Assembly (NCBI GenBank): GCA_030762935.1
Contig: CM060892.1
Location: 92,538,827-92,602,826, forward strand
Reading direction: 5' to 3'
Source: Hymenopus coronatus
Lineage: Eukaryota > Arthropoda > Insecta > Mantodea > Hymenopodidae
DNA length: 64,000 nucleotides
The notes under the pieces were generated by a model. That model was not told where the DNA came from. It searched no databases and saw only the letters and a list, made by a program, of their open reading frames with translations. Positions within the stretch are counted from its first letter, which is position 1. Every line of letters starts with the position of its first letter. Position numbers and translations under genes: made by a program. This document shows positions 1-11,505 of this stretch, piece after piece.

Positions 1-510
1 TCTAACAGTTTTAATCAAAATACCGAATATTAAAGATATTTACATGACAAACGAAATGTATAGTTTGAATAACTTCTGAAGGGTTCTTCCTTATAGATGA
101 ATTTTGCTGAATTTTACATAATTTGTAAACCGTAACAAATATACAAAAGCGTATCACACAAAAATATAGATCATATTAAAATACATAATTTATGTCATAT
201 ACATATTATTCGTGAAACTGACCGTTTCAGAGATACTTCTTGTTATTGGTTTTAGTTTTAAAATGCTTAAAACCGTTCTCTTATGGGAATTTGATAACTC
301 CTAGTCATGCAAAGAAAAGGCTTATGAAAGATTTTACTATTGCTTTAGCCTAGTGTACTGCCTTACTTACCTTCTACTTAGTAGGAAGCAAGTAATAAGA
401 TCATTTCTGCTAATGTTTATCTCGATTAGCATAGAGTAGGTAGGGGAATAAGCTTTTTAACAATAATTTGTTACAGAGATGTAGAGAAAGTCATCACAGG
501 TCATCAAATT
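1..510 (-). mobile_element. HLE repeat (Helentron-like), cut by window edge
   Basis: This is the 5' half of the abundant ~0.9-kb HLE family, running against the numbering. It opens inside the block that reads TTTTAATCAAAATACC and runs to GTAGAGAAAGTCATCACAGG near 480-500. The final terminal motif differs from the usual CATGTGAATGGAACACATC. The hairpin end lies outside the window. Orientation follows the convention that the TCTGATG end is 5' and the palindrome is 3'. Confidence 0.75.
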
Positions 511-710
511 TGTTTTTAGCGTGTTCACCCTCTTTGCTTTGCAATGTGGACATCCTCCGTGTCACTTTGTGTTGTTAATGCTTCTGGAAATGGCCGACGG
601 GACCTGTTTCACAGAGAATTCTGTAGCTATGTCTTCTAATTCAATTAATTGCAACTTCTAGTTCGTTAAAATGTAGATACAGTATGAAAAGTAAGAGCGT
701 TTGCTCCCAC

Positions 711-1495
711 TTTTTACTTTCTCTGCCCATGCTATCCCGAGATTTCACCGGAAATATATGTTTTAGGGTCCCCTGTATCCAAAAGAAAGCATTTTCCGAA
801 AAAAGGTTCGTGTGTGTGTGTGTGTCTTTCTGTCAGTGTGTCCGCGTGTCCGTGTGTCTGTGAACACGATAACTCAAAAACGAAAAGTCGGTAAAATACC
901 AAACTTTGTATTTAAGTTTTGTAATTTTCAGGGATATGACACGAAGATTTTGAGAAAAATCTTTCACCCCAAACTAGCCTTTACATGGAACCTCTTTCAA
1001 AAATTTTTCAGTTTCCGAAAAATGTCTCAACGATTTTGATTAAAATATCGTATGTGCTGAATTTTCTGAAAATAGCCTCTGAAGACTATTCAGTATGAAT
1101 ATTACCGAATTTTGCGTAACTGCTAAACCGTAAGGGATGGAAAAACATTTACCACACAAAAATGTAGAGCACGTTATAACACACAATTTATGTTATATAC
1201 TTTTTTCGTGGATTTGATTGTTTTTTAAATATTCCTTATTTTTGGTTTCACCTTTAAAAACATTTTTCTCATACATGAATTGTCAACTCCTGTCAGTCAC
1301 ATAGCAACCAGCTTTTGACTACCATTTTAATCTATGGTACTCCCTTATATCGCTTCTACTTACAAGGAAGCCAGTAATAAGACGATTTCTGATATTTTTT
1401 TCTTGATTAGCATGAGGTAAATAGAAACTTAAGTTTTTTATCAATAATTTGTTACAGGGATTTAGAGAAAGTCATGTGAATGGAATACATAAGAT
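711..1495 (-). mobile_element. HLE repeat, nearly complete with damaged hairpin
   Basis: The copy starts with TTTTTACTTTCTCTGCCCATG, then lacks most of the terminal palindrome and jumps into the conserved GAGATTTCACCGG block. It has a GT-rich microsatellite at about 806-865, the AACTCAAAAACGAAAAGTC block, and ends at GAGAAAGTCATGTGAATGG and AATACATAAGATTTT. A small frame here (812-1039) is a translation of repeat sequence and not a gene. Confidence 0.8.
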
Positions 1496-1500
1496 TTTTT

Positions 1501-1998
1501 ATTATTTCGGTTACCCAGTAAGCTTCCTCTTAATTTAAATATCTCGTTGTTCTCGTTCAAAATTACCACAACCCCCACTCGGGGCGGAAAGTAGGTCACA
1601 ATATTTGCACGAGTCTCCAAGAACTTAATACTTAGAACACATCAATGCAAACGGATCCCCCTTAGTGATGTAATTCTGTTTAATTGTGGCAAAAGAACAG
1701 CAATACTGTTACTTCTGTACGAATTGTATAGTTTCTATACATTTACATCTGCGTACTCTAGCCGATTTGTAGAGGACTTATGCTTCGCTTATTACTGGAA
1801 GGTTTTTTTCTTTATTTCTTTTTTGGAAATTTCTATAGACTTCTTTAAGTACTATCGGAGGCTTCTCACTAAAATATTGGTGATTTACTCTTTGAACTTC
1901 TACAGTAGTTTTTTCACACACCCATTCATCACCTGCATACTGCCAGAGTATAATTATGAAGGACAGAAAATATCCTCATTAAAAAAAAAAAAAAATCC
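1501..1998. other. AT-rich stretch between repeats, unassigned
   Basis: No known repeat or gene could be recognised here. A frame at 1724-2053 is rich in Phe, Tyr and Lys, has no recognisable domain and runs into a tRNA-like fragment, so it is probably fortuitous. An A-tract of 15 nt ends near 1995. Confidence 0.4.
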
Positions 1999-2077
1999 AC
2001 CCTCCGGCCGGAAATCAAAACTAGAACCTATGGATAAGAAGTCAGTTTGCTAACCACCGCTGACCATGGAGGCAGTC
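1999..2077 (-). mobile_element. tRNA-like SINE head fragment
   Basis: Read on the minus strand, this begins CTCCATGGTCAGCGGTGG, which resembles a polymerase III A box, and later has a degenerate B-box-like stretch ending TTTTGATTTCC. The T-tract at 1981-1995 would then follow directly. A related middle part, CTGACTTCTTATCC, recurs at 3,177-3,196 and near 18,305. No clean cloverleaf forms, so a tRNA-derived SINE remnant is more likely than a tRNA gene. Confidence 0.4.
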
Positions 2078-2086
2078 AACTTGATT

Positions 2087-2948
2087 TTTTTTACTTTCTC
2101 TATACGTACTATGTACATAGTGTATAGAGGAAGTATTGTATTCCACCCAAAAATTCGATACCGAGATTTCACCAGAAATATATGTTTTAGAAACCCCGAT
2201 TCAAAAAAAAAACATTTTCAGAAAAAGGTCCGTGTGTATCTGTGTGTCTGTCTGTCTGTGGCCAGCACAGCTCAAAAACGAAAAGCCCGTTAAATTCTAA
2301 ACTTGGTATTTAGGTTGGGTATATCTTCCAAGGATGCGACACGAAGATTTTCAAGAAAATCCCGCAGTCCTCAGCTACCCTTTGCAGGAAACTTTTTTCG
2401 AAAATGTTGATTTTCTCAAAAATGGTTCTAACGATTTTGAATAAAACATCGTATATTAAAGATATTTACCTGACAAATAAAATGTATATCTTGAATTTTT
2501 TGGGAATAGTCTCTGAAGACTACTTTATTCTGAATGAATTTACGGAATTTAGCATAACTGCTAAACCGTAAGAGATATACAAAAACTTAACACAGTAAAA
2601 TACAGAGCGCGTTGAAACACGCATTTTATGTAATATAATTTTTTTTTTTCGTGGAGTTGATCGTTTTTGAGATATTCTGTGTTATTGGCTACAGCTTTGA
2701 AAAACTTATACTTTTCTCATACAGTAATTTGTGAACTGTCCATACAAACAGTTGCATAGCAAACAGCTTTTGACTATCACTTTAACCTATGGTACTCCCT
2801 TATTTCGCTTCTACTTACTAGGAAGCAAGTAATACGACTATTTCTGCTATTTTTTTCTCGATTAGCATGAAATAAATAGAAGCATAAGCTTTTTATTAAT
2901 ATTTTGCAGAGATGCTGAGAAAGTCATGTGAATGGAACACATAATATA
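2087..2948 (-). mobile_element. HLE repeat, full length
   Basis: This copy has both ends. The palindrome at 2,092-2,135 (TACTTTCTCTATACG ... TATAGAGGAAGTA) is almost perfect. A short CTGTGTG-type microsatellite follows near 2,230-2,255, then the GATGCGACACGAAGATTTTC block, and the other end reads GAGAAAGTCATGTGAATGG and AACACATAAT. At about 860 bp it is a good reference copy for the family. Confidence 0.88.
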
Positions 2949-3142
2949 TTTTCATTTGTATAGGCATCTTTAACTTTAATGGTCAATCGGGGTCTTTGGC
3001 TTGTGAAACAACTCATATTATCTGTAGGTTAAAGACATTAGGTTAATAATTTCTGTATCATTAAACAAACGCACATTCACTCATATGTGCATACTTCTAG
3101 GCTGTTTGCAGATAGGGAATAATTCTAGTTAAAGAAAAATGT

Positions 3143-3200
3143 ATCGCTCCAGCCGGAAACCGAAACCGGGACTCCCGGATAAGAAGTCAGCTCGCTGTTA
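3143..3200 (-). mobile_element. tRNA-like fragment, same family as 1,999-2,077
   Basis: The minus strand reads AGCGAGCTGACTTCTTATCC followed by a GGTTTCGGTTTCC segment that resembles a B box. The match to the fragment upstream of the previous HLE copy, and the position just before another HLE copy, suggest a SINE relic. No full tRNA fold can be drawn. Confidence 0.35.
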
Positions 3201-3230
3201 AATTAACTGGACTTCTTGGCACTGTTTAGG

Positions 3231-3722
3231 TTTTATTTTCCCTATCACGTAAGTACAATCTACATAGCAGATAGAGAAGGTATTGTAATTCACCCGAAAA
3301 TTCGATACCGAGATTTCAACGGAAACACATGTTTTGAGCACCCCTTAATCCAAAAAAATTTTTTAGGAAAAGTTCTGTGTGTAGCTATCTCTGCAGGTAA
3401 GTCAGTTAAATATCAAACTGGGTATTTAATTTCAGTATATTCCAGGAAGGAAGATTTCAAGGAAGATTTTATGAACATTTTTGTTTTACTCCTGCTATGC
3501 AAAGCAGAATTTTAAATACATCACACAGCTATCAGTTCTTATAATATTTAACTTTCCTTGTATCCTAGGCATTCCCTAATTTACCTTATACCTACAAGGA
3601 AAAAGTATTAGCCAGTTCTACTAATATTCAGCTCGATTAGAATGTAGCCAATAGAAGAATAGGCTTTTATAATAATTAATTGTAACAGATAAAGGAATTC
3701 ATGTGTATGTAATACAACAATT
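3231..3722 (-). mobile_element. HLE repeat with internal deletion
   Basis: A degenerate palindrome (TTATTTTCCCTATCACG ... AGATAGAGAAGGTATTG) and the ATTCGATACCGAGATTTC block mark the hairpin end. The middle part is missing, because the sequence passes from the AAATATCAAACTGGGTATTT palindrome quickly to the TTCCCTAATTTACC block of the other end. The terminal motif is worn (ATTCATGTGTATGTAATAC). Confidence 0.7.
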
Positions 3723-3934
3723 TTTTTTTCCAAATTTTTTATTTTAGTTAGTACATTTCTATTTACAGCTTAGTTTTCTGTGGAAATATATTTTAATCCA
3801 TAACATAATGCAAAGTTGGAAACTGTTTTCGTAAATAAATGTTGTTCAAAACTGTACTACATTTAAGGTGAATAATAAATCAGATAAGCAAGCGTACTAA
3901 TCTTCAAACAGTTGTTTCATCCAAAATCTTATAA

Positions 3935-4170
3935 AGGCTGTTCTCGTCATGGGGTCGCTGTCATCGCGGGGACGCTGCCTTGCCGATACACCGTATTTGG
4001 GTGTTGGTGGCAGTGGCGCCGAGATGAACTATGAGCCAAACAGTTAGGGGCTTCCCAATGATTCTTCTGGCCTTCTGCACTCGGGTTATGTCCACCTGTG
4101 GTTTCCTCACTTCATCTCTTCCTTCTGTCGGAGTGTTAATGCGCAATAGATCTGTACAAACCAAGGTGCC
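3935..4170. other. GC-richer island, unknown
   Basis: This block is clearly richer in G and C than its neighbours. A minus-strand frame at 3,961-4,164 (67 codons) starts inside it, but the peptide has no motif I recognise. Its base composition suggests a fragment of a transposable element or an exon from elsewhere. No function is offered. Confidence 0.3.
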
Positions 4171-4310
4171 TTAGGTTGTCCTAACTCTAGTCATTCAGTT
4201 TTACTTTAATGTGTGAAACAATACGTTTTTGAGACTTATCAGCATCTGTGGATAATCTGCATAATAATGCCACTCATCGTATTTCACGGGCTACACTTTC
4301 AAATATGTTT

Positions 4311-4542
4311 GGGCCGCGCTGTGGCCGAGTGTTAGGCCACTCGTCTCAGATGTAGACAGTCCGGGTTCAATTCCAAGCGACCGCATATGAGATTTGTGGT
4401 GTACAAAGCGGCGCAGGGGCGGGTTTTCTCCGAGTTTTCGGGTTTCCCCCACCATCGCAGTCCATCGGGCTCCATCTGCATTCCTTAGTATCAGTGTCAT
4501 CACCTGCGGTGCCACAAGTAGTAAAAGCGGGCGTTAAACACT
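4311..4542 (+). mobile_element. tRNA-derived SINE, family A, full length
   Basis: The head reads GGCCGCGCTGTGGCCGAGTG (A-box-like) and then GGGTTCAATTCC (B box). The body contains GATTTGTGGTGTACAAAGCG and a TTTTCTCCG/GTTTTCGGG pair. The tail ends AAAGCGGGCGTTAAACAC. TTCAAATATG before the head and TTCAAAAATATATG after the tail look like a worn target-site duplication. Other copies are at 20,041, 39,219, 41,939 and, as a tail only, 35,895. Confidence 0.82.
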
Positions 4543-4790
4543 ATTCAAAAATATATGATTGATGAACTGCAGACCAGAAGAAGCTTCAGGTTAATGAACA
4601 TCACTTTTAATACTGATTTAGTTACTTACTTTATATTTTTTGTTATTATAGTTAATAAAATTAAATAAAAGAGGATAAATATTTAATTGTGGTAAAGAGT
4701 TCTTATTTGTGATAAAGGTTGGTATTTCATAGTATTGCCAGTTATCAAATTACCTTTGTGACACAGGATACAATTACCCAAAGCTCGGCT

Positions 4791-5558
4791 GTACAATGTA
4801 TATAGCATATAGAGAAAGTATTGTACTCCACACAAGATTTGATACCAGATGTGTATGTGTATATTGTGTTTCTATGTATGTCTGTAGGTCTCAAAAACAA
4901 AAAGCTCGTTAAATACTAAACTTGGCACTCAAGTTTAGAATCTCCCAAGAATGCCACAGGAAGATTTTCAATAAAATCCCACTAACGCAAGCTATCATTT
5001 ATATGAAATATTTTTTGAAAGTTTAAAAGATCTCTAACGATTTTTATTAAAAACCGTATATTAAGGATACTTCCATGAAAAATAAAATGTATAATTTGAA
5101 TTATCTGAGAATAACATCTTAAGTCCATTTATTCTGAATTACCTTTTCATAACTGGTAAACTACAAGGGATAGACAAAACCTACTATACGGAAAATATAG
5201 ATCTAATAAAAACTTAGACTCTCGTCCTTTACATTTCCGAGATATTCTTTGTTATTACTTTCAGTTTTAATATATCTATAGTTTTCTCGGACAGGAAGTC
5301 TTTGTGATTCTTTAGTTTTTCTCCTGCACATTTAAAGAGGAGAATTTCTAAGGCAATAACATAGCGACTGCATTTAACCCATTTAACTTTCACCTTATCC
5401 TGTGCGTGTAATATTTTATATTATAAGAATATATTATTACCATTTTATTTATAAGGAGCCAATAAATATCTTAATTAGCATGAAATAGAAAAAAGACTTT
5501 TGTTGGAAGTTTGCTTGCAAAGCAGGAGAAAATGCCACGTGAGAAGAACACATCAGAT
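4791..5558 (-). mobile_element. HLE repeat, diverged
   Basis: The palindrome is reduced (TACAATGTATATAGCATATAG then AGAAAGTATTG). A weak TGTGTATGTGT microsatellite, the GAATGCCACAGGAAGATTTTC block and the terminal GCCACGTGAGAAGAACACAT with CAGATTTTTT follow in the expected order. It is more diverged than most copies. Confidence 0.75.
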
Positions 5559-5559
5559 T

Positions 5560-6200
5560 TTTTACCAAATAGTTGTACTGAAATATTAATGTTATGTGAG
5601 ATTTAGGCCATTATGACAAGATTATCTACTTCGTTGTTCACTTTCAGTTTTGTCTTTTCTGCTTATTTGCTGATCAAATGGTCCTAGGATACCAATGCCT
5701 TTGGAGTTACACACATGTTTATAACTTTATTTAATACACTTTATTTGTTATGTAAATGTCTTTTAATATACGGTATTTCAATTTTATCGTTAGAGAGTTA
5801 CCCCTGAGTGTTATTGTCATATCATATGTTAGATATTAACACTGATCTGTGAAGTATTGTACTGCTGATTGATTGATAAAAGTGAAGAAATAAAAAAAGA
5901 TACCTACAATGCATTCTCGCACCGTCAAGTCCTGCCTCGTAAACACATTATGAAACACATTTCTAAGGGGACTTTGTAAGCTTTTCTAGGAGCTTAGCTG
6001 AAGAAGTAGCACTTTTGGCTGCATGAGATCTTCCGTATCTTCTATTATGCACATTACAAAATAGGTACCATGAGTCTCAAACTCATCGCAAAGTCGTGTA
6101 ATTATATAATACTTATTCTGGCTGTTCCGCAAACTTGCATTACAAAAGATTATCTCGATTAGAATGGCGTTGATAAAAGAGTAAACATTAAAAGAATTGT
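5560..6200. other. AT-rich, unassigned
   Basis: No gene was recognised. A short minus-strand frame at 5,986-6,267 is low in complexity and has no motif. Near 6,148-6,165 the sequence TCTCGATTAGAATGG resembles a piece of HLE in the opposite direction to the copy that follows, so part of this stretch may be an old HLE fragment. Confidence 0.35.
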
Positions 6201-6202
6201 TC

Positions 6203-6980
6203 TTATTACTAGCGTTCTTGTAACTTGTAAGAAGAAGAGAAATAAGGGAGTACACCAGGCAGTACAATTTTTTTAAAGCTCAGAGGAACAATTGCAAATC
6301 GGTTCTCTTTTGCATTCCCGGTAGTAAAACAAAAGAACTGAAACGAAAACTGACTTTCCGCTTGAGAAAAGTTTAAGTAGTTTAAAATTTAAACCAATAA
6401 CAAGGAATATATCGAAAATAGCTAACTCCAGAATAAATTCATATGGCATAACTTGTTTTTAATGACTTCTACATTTGTTGTGTTGTAAGCTTTTGTCTAT
6501 CTCTCATGGTTTACGAGTTATACAAAAAATATCCAGGAGGAGGAGATCTTCATAGGCTCATCCCAGAAAATCAAGATATATACCTCATTTGTCATGAAAA
6601 TATCTTAGCCATAATACAAGAATACCATATTCTAACCAAACTCATTATAGCCATTTTTGAGAAAATAAGAATTATCGAATAATGTTTTGTAGAAAGGGTA
6701 CTTGGGCTTGGAGGAATTTTCTTTAAAATCTACGTGTCGAATTATTTGAAGATACTGAACTTAAATACCAAATTTGGTATTTAACTGACTTTTCTTTTTT
6801 GATTTATGTTGTCCACAGTACATACAAACACAGACACATACATAGGGACATTTTTTGACTCCTGGAGTCTCAAAACAGTATTTCCATTGAAATCTCGTTA
6901 TAGATTTTTTAGGGTAGAATACAATACCTTCTCTATTTACTATGTACATTGTGCATGTGTTTTAGAAAAAGTAAAAATTA
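6203..6980 (+). mobile_element. HLE repeat lacking its 5' end
   Basis: Plus-strand order is AGAAATAAGGGAGTACACC, AAATACCAAATTTGGTATTT (the internal palindrome, here nearly perfect), a short CACAGACACATACATAGG tract, TTGAAATCTCG and the 3' hairpin region TTCTCTATTTACTATGTAC with AGAAAAAGTAAAAATT. The first ~120 bp of the family are missing. Confidence 0.78.
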
Positions 6981-7478
6981 AATTAATATTACATATTGGA
7001 TATTTTTATGTAACACACATTTCACCTAACGTTATTATATAAATATGTACGTATTCTATATTTGGATGTTTAGTTAAAAATCCTTGCTTTACCTATCAGC
7101 GGTATGCGAAAGCCTTATCCAGATGGCCATTTTGTTTACTTTTCCCTTTCAGCCATGTTGTAGATTTCGTGACGAACTGTTAAAAACTCGCACTTCAAAG
7201 CCATCATATCATTGTTAAGTTTTTTATTAACATGAACTTATTTGTTTCCAAGGTTTTTAAAGAACTTAAAATGATTGGAAGCTACTTGACAAGAAAACTT
7301 CTGAAGCAGCGACAGCTCTTTGAAAATCTTGTGAAGCACATTGTATTTGACAAAACTGTGTTCAAGAAGATTTAGTCAAGGATGGTAATAAGAGCCATGC
7401 ATGTACCGATAGATATGTTAAGAAAGCATCTCAACATTCCACTTTCAATTTGAGCAAGTCGCAAATGCAACCTATGAA
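6981..7478. other. unassigned stretch
   Basis: The part from about 7,190 to 7,470 (CTCGCACTTCAAAGCCATC onward) has short pieces reminiscent of a mariner transposase amino-terminal region, but the frame is too broken to support a call. I see nothing else here. Confidence 0.25.
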
Positions 7479-7479
7479 A

Positions 7480-8230
7480 GCTTATATTCATTAATATAAA
7501 TGCAAGTTTTAGGGTCCCCTGATTCCAAAAAGAATAGAAAAAGCTACTTGTGTGTATGTAAACACAATAACTCAAAAACTAAAAGTTTAGTTATCTTCTA
7601 AGGATGTGACACGAAGATTTTGAGGAGAATTTCCCCACACCAAACTACCCTTTACAGAGAAAAAAATTCAAAAATGTTTATTTTCTAAAAAATATCTCTA
7701 ATTATTTTGGTTAAAATACTGTATATTAAATATATTTATATGAAAAATAAAATGAATACTTGAATTTTATGGCAACAGCTTTAGAACACTTTTTATTCTG
7801 GATGACTCTTGCTTAACTGATAAACCATGGGCTAGGCAAAACATATAACATCTCCTTAAAACATATAATTTAGTCATATATATTTTATTTCGCGATATTC
7901 CTTGTTATTTGTTTCCATTTAAAACCACGTAAATGTTTCCCAATTGGGGAGTCAAATTTCTTTTCATCTCTTTTGTTTTACTCCTGGGAATACAAAAGAA
8001 ATCTGAATATCAACTGTATTACATAGCGATTAGCTTTTAAAAGATTTGATTAGCGCTTTAGCTTAATATGTTCCCTTATTTCTCTTCTACTTATAAGGAG
8101 GCAAGTATTTAGATCATTTCTGCTAATGCTTTTCTCGATTAGAACAGTATATAAAAGAAAACTCTTTTGTAAGGAAAGTTTGTTTGTGGAACAAACAGAG
8201 AGGGACATGTGAATGGAACACATTAGTTTT
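7480..8230 (-). mobile_element. HLE repeat lacking the hairpin
   Basis: The copy begins abruptly at GTTTTAGGGTCCCCTGATTC, so the terminal palindrome is absent. It then follows the family through AACACAATAACTCAAAAAC, GGATGTGACACGAAGATTTT and GCTTTAGCTTAATATG to GGGACATGTGAATGGAACAC. Confidence 0.78.
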
Positions 8231-8576
8231 TCTTTTGAGAGGGAAGGTAAAGAAGGAAGAGAGGGGTTTAGTAAGTAGTATTCCAGATAATATTCAGGTT
8301 TAATTCTCAAGAGACTCCTAAGGGGATGTTGATAGCAAGTGGTATATAAGATTGTTCACCAGCTCGCAGACTATGTGCATGTACATCTCCCATGTTCTGC
8401 TGTGTTGCTCTTCTGTTAATTGGAAGCTTATATCGCAAACAAGAACTTTGCCAAAATGAGATTATATACATCTAACATTGAGAAATGTTCTTATTGGCAT
8501 AACCAATATGATGTGTATTTCAGGTTCAGTACACTCACGTTTATTTGTGTGCGGATAATCCGTGCATCTACAAAAA

Positions 8577-9488
8577 TCTGATGTGTTGCAATCACATGAC
8601 TTTCTCTACTTCTCTGCAACAAATTATTGTTAAAAAGCTTGTGCGTCTATTTACTTTATGCAAATCCAGTAAAATTAGCAGAAATAGTCTTATTACTTGC
8701 TTCCTTGGAAGTAGAAGAGAAATAAGGGAGTACTATACTTTAAATTGATAGTCTAAAGTTGGTTGCTATGTCACTGAAGTTCCCTCATTTGTATGGACAG
8801 GAGTTGAGAAACTCCTGTATGAGAAAAGTGTAAGTTTTTAAAGCTGAAACAAAAAAAAAAACAAAAAACAAAAAAAAAAAAAGGAATATCTAAAAAACAA
8901 TCAACTCCACAAAAAAAAATATATGTGTATATAACATAAATTATGTGTTTTAACGTGCTGTACATTTTTTGTGTGCTGAGCTTTTATCTACCTCTTACGG
9001 TTTAGCAGTTACGCAAAATGCCGTAAAATTCACTGAGAATAATTATAGTATTCAGAGGCTATTCCCAGAAAATTCAAAATATACATTTTATTTGTCAGGT
9101 AAATATCTTCAATATACGACATTTTAATCAAAACTGTTAGAGGCATTTTTTAGAAAATAAAAATTTTCAAAAAAAGTTTCATGTAAAGGGTAGTTTGGGG
9201 TGTTTTTTTTCTCAAAACCTTCGTGTTGCATCCCTGGAAGATACTAAACTTAAATACCAAGTTTGTTATTTTTACCGACTTTTCGTTTTTGAGGTTTCTT
9301 GTTCACAGACACATGGACACACTGACACACAGACACACACACAAGGACCTTTTTCTGAAAATACATTTTTGGATACAGGGGCCCCTAAAAAAATATATTA
9401 CCGGAGAAATCTCGGTATCGAACTTTTTGGTGGAGTGCAATACTTTCTCTATACACTATGTACATAGCACGTGTAGAGAAAGTAAAAA
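8577..9488 (+). mobile_element. HLE repeat, full length reference copy
   Basis: This is the clearest copy in the plus direction. It starts TCTGATGTGTTGC after an A-run, has GACTTTCTCTAC some 20 bp in, the internal ACTTAAATACCAAGTTTG block, an ACAC microsatellite at 9,305-9,345, and a palindrome at 9,441-9,484 (TACTTTCTCTATACAC ... GTGTAGAGAAAGTA) followed by AAAAG. The ACTTTCTCTAC near the start is the reverse complement of GTAGAGAAAGT at the end. Confidence 0.9.
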
Positions 9489-9517
9489 GAAAGAAAAAAG
9501 AAAAGAGTGTACAATTT

Positions 9518-9569
9518 TACCTTCTCTAGCCGTATATACATACAATGTACATAGTATGTAGAGTAGGTA
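9518..9569. repeat. orphan HLE terminal palindrome
   Basis: TACCTTCTCTAGCCG and GTAGAGTAGGTA form the arms of an isolated HLE-type hairpin around AATGTACAT. No HLE body follows on either side; a different duplicated unit starts about 30 bp later. Confidence 0.6.
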
Positions 9570-9594
9570 TTATAATAGGATGAGGAGATTTCCC

Positions 9595-9930
9595 ACCTTT
9601 TCCCGCCATCAACTCCTCAGATAAGAGTGGCCCTGCGTACTTATGGTCTTGCTCTTCTCATCTCACAAACTAGATAAATCAGTATTTCAGGTTCGATGTC
9701 CGCTGAAAAGACTAACATTTTTATGAAGCTCTAGAGCGAGAGAGAAAATTTTCTATTTTCATCTGCACATTATGTTGGCCCAACTTCTCCCACCATCAAC
9801 TCTTCAGATGAAGGGTTGCCTCTGCGCGACTTAGGGTTTTGATCTTCTCATCTCAAAAATTAGATAAATTATTATTTCAGGTTCGATGTCCGTTGAAAAG
9901 GCTAAAATTTTAATGAAGCTCTACAGTTAA
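9595..9930 (+). repeat. two-copy tandem duplication, ~187-bp period
   Basis: Unit 1 starts near 9,599 (CCGCCATCAACTCCTCAGAT) and unit 2 near 9,786 (CCACCATCAACTCTTCAGAT). Both share CTTCTCATCTCA, then a TTTCAGGTTCGATGTCC box and AATGAAGCTCTA. The GGTTCGATGTCC box resembles a polymerase III B box, so a SINE-derived unit is possible. The units are clearly diverged. Confidence 0.65.
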
Positions 9931-10181
9931 AGGGAAAACCTTTTTATATATGGATGTTGTACATTAAAAGCATTATATTACAGGCTTCTCAATAGTTCGG
10001 GCATATTCTCTTCCACATTACCCAAATAATCGAGGGTATACCATATAATCAGAGAAGTAATAAATCAAACGTAAAGGCAATACTTATACGTTTTTATTTA
10101 ATTCTCATCTTAGTATTTAACTATAGCAGCGTCCTATGTAGAAATATTTTCGCGTCCTAGAAATATTTTCGCACTAAAATA

Positions 10182-11088
10182 TGTTTACTTCCTCTACATA
10201 AATGGATGGTACATAGGTAGAGAAATTACCACACTTCACCCAAAAATTCAATACCGAGATTCCACCACAAATGCTCGTTTCATGGTAGCTATGCAAAAAA
10301 TGGAAACAAAGCATTTTTAGAAAAAAGTTCCATGAGCGTATGTTTGTTTATGTGTGAGTGTGTGTGTATATGTTTGTGGTCACGATAACTCAAAAACGAA
10401 AATTCCGTAAAATACCACACTTTGCTTTTAAGTTTAGATCTTCCAAAAGTGCGACAAGAAGAGTTTGAGGAATGTCCTCCCAAATAACAACTCCTTACAG
10501 GGAAAAAAAATTAAAAAATTGTGATTTTCTGAAAAATGAATCTTACGATTTTGATTTAAATACCATATATTAAAGATAATTACATGATAAATATAATGTA
10601 TATCTTGTATTTTCTGGTAATAGCCCCTGAAGATCTCTTTATTGTAGATATTTTTTGCTGAATTTTGCTGCATTTTGCATAACTGGTAAACCTTAGGAGA
10701 TAAGCAAAAGCTTACTACGCAAATGTAGATATCTTTAAAAACCCACAATTTATATTATATACATGTTTTGTGAAATTTCCCATTTCCGAGATATTCTTTG
10801 TTATTGGTTTCACTTTAAAATACTTGAAAATGTTCTTATACGGGAATTTTTCAACTCCTGGAAATGCAAAGAAACAGATTTCAAGCACATAGCAATCCCA
10901 TTTTAAAAGATTTGACTATCGCTTTAGCCTAGCGTATTCCCTTATTTCCCTTCTACTTTAAAGAAAGCAAGCAATAAGACAATTTCTGCTAATGTTTATC
11001 TAGATTGGCATAAAGTAGACAGAAGAACAAGCTTTTTAACAATAATTTATTACAGAAATGTAGAGAAAGTCACGTAAATTGTATACTT
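10182..11088 (-). mobile_element. HLE repeat, near full length
   Basis: The hairpin is worn (TTTACTTCCTCTACATAAATG ... GTAGAGAAATTACC), followed by CAAAAATTCAATACCGAG, a GTGTGAGTGTGTGTG microsatellite at 10,350-10,375 and the family body. It ends in GAGAAAGTCACGTAAATTG. Frames at 10,289-10,748 on the minus strand are read-throughs of the repeat. Confidence 0.82.
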
Positions 11089-11094
11089 ATACAA

Positions 11095-11505
11095 CACCAT
11101 ATTGCTCGTATTTTAAAATACTTCTCAAAGACATTAGGTTATTTCAGATTAGTGATAAAAGGAAGGTGTTCACTGAAGATAAAAAATGAACAAACTACGG
11201 AAAAGCTCATGGTATTATTACACCTTATTACATTAAATGATAAAACAAATTTTAATATTTACATACTTTAGGAGTGAATTCTTTGTTATATTGGGTAAAA
11301 TGGATGTCGACAGTAAACTCCGTAAACTGAATCTTACGCGCGGCACGAAGGAAAATACGAAAAAAGGAGACACGATGAAATTTTATAAGAAGTTGGCAGT
11401 TACTCTACTCTTATATGCAAGCAAAAGCTTGGCTTTCGAAACTTAAAATATGATAAGAATACACATCGATGAGGGACGATATACAAAAGCAGGAGCTATA
11501 AAAAA
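11095..11505. other. unassigned, short frame present
   Basis: A 69-codon plus-strand frame at 11,237-11,446 contains a Lys-rich middle and a hydrophobic end. It has no recognisable domain, and its flanks show no promoter or splice context. I regard it as fortuitous. Confidence 0.3.
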
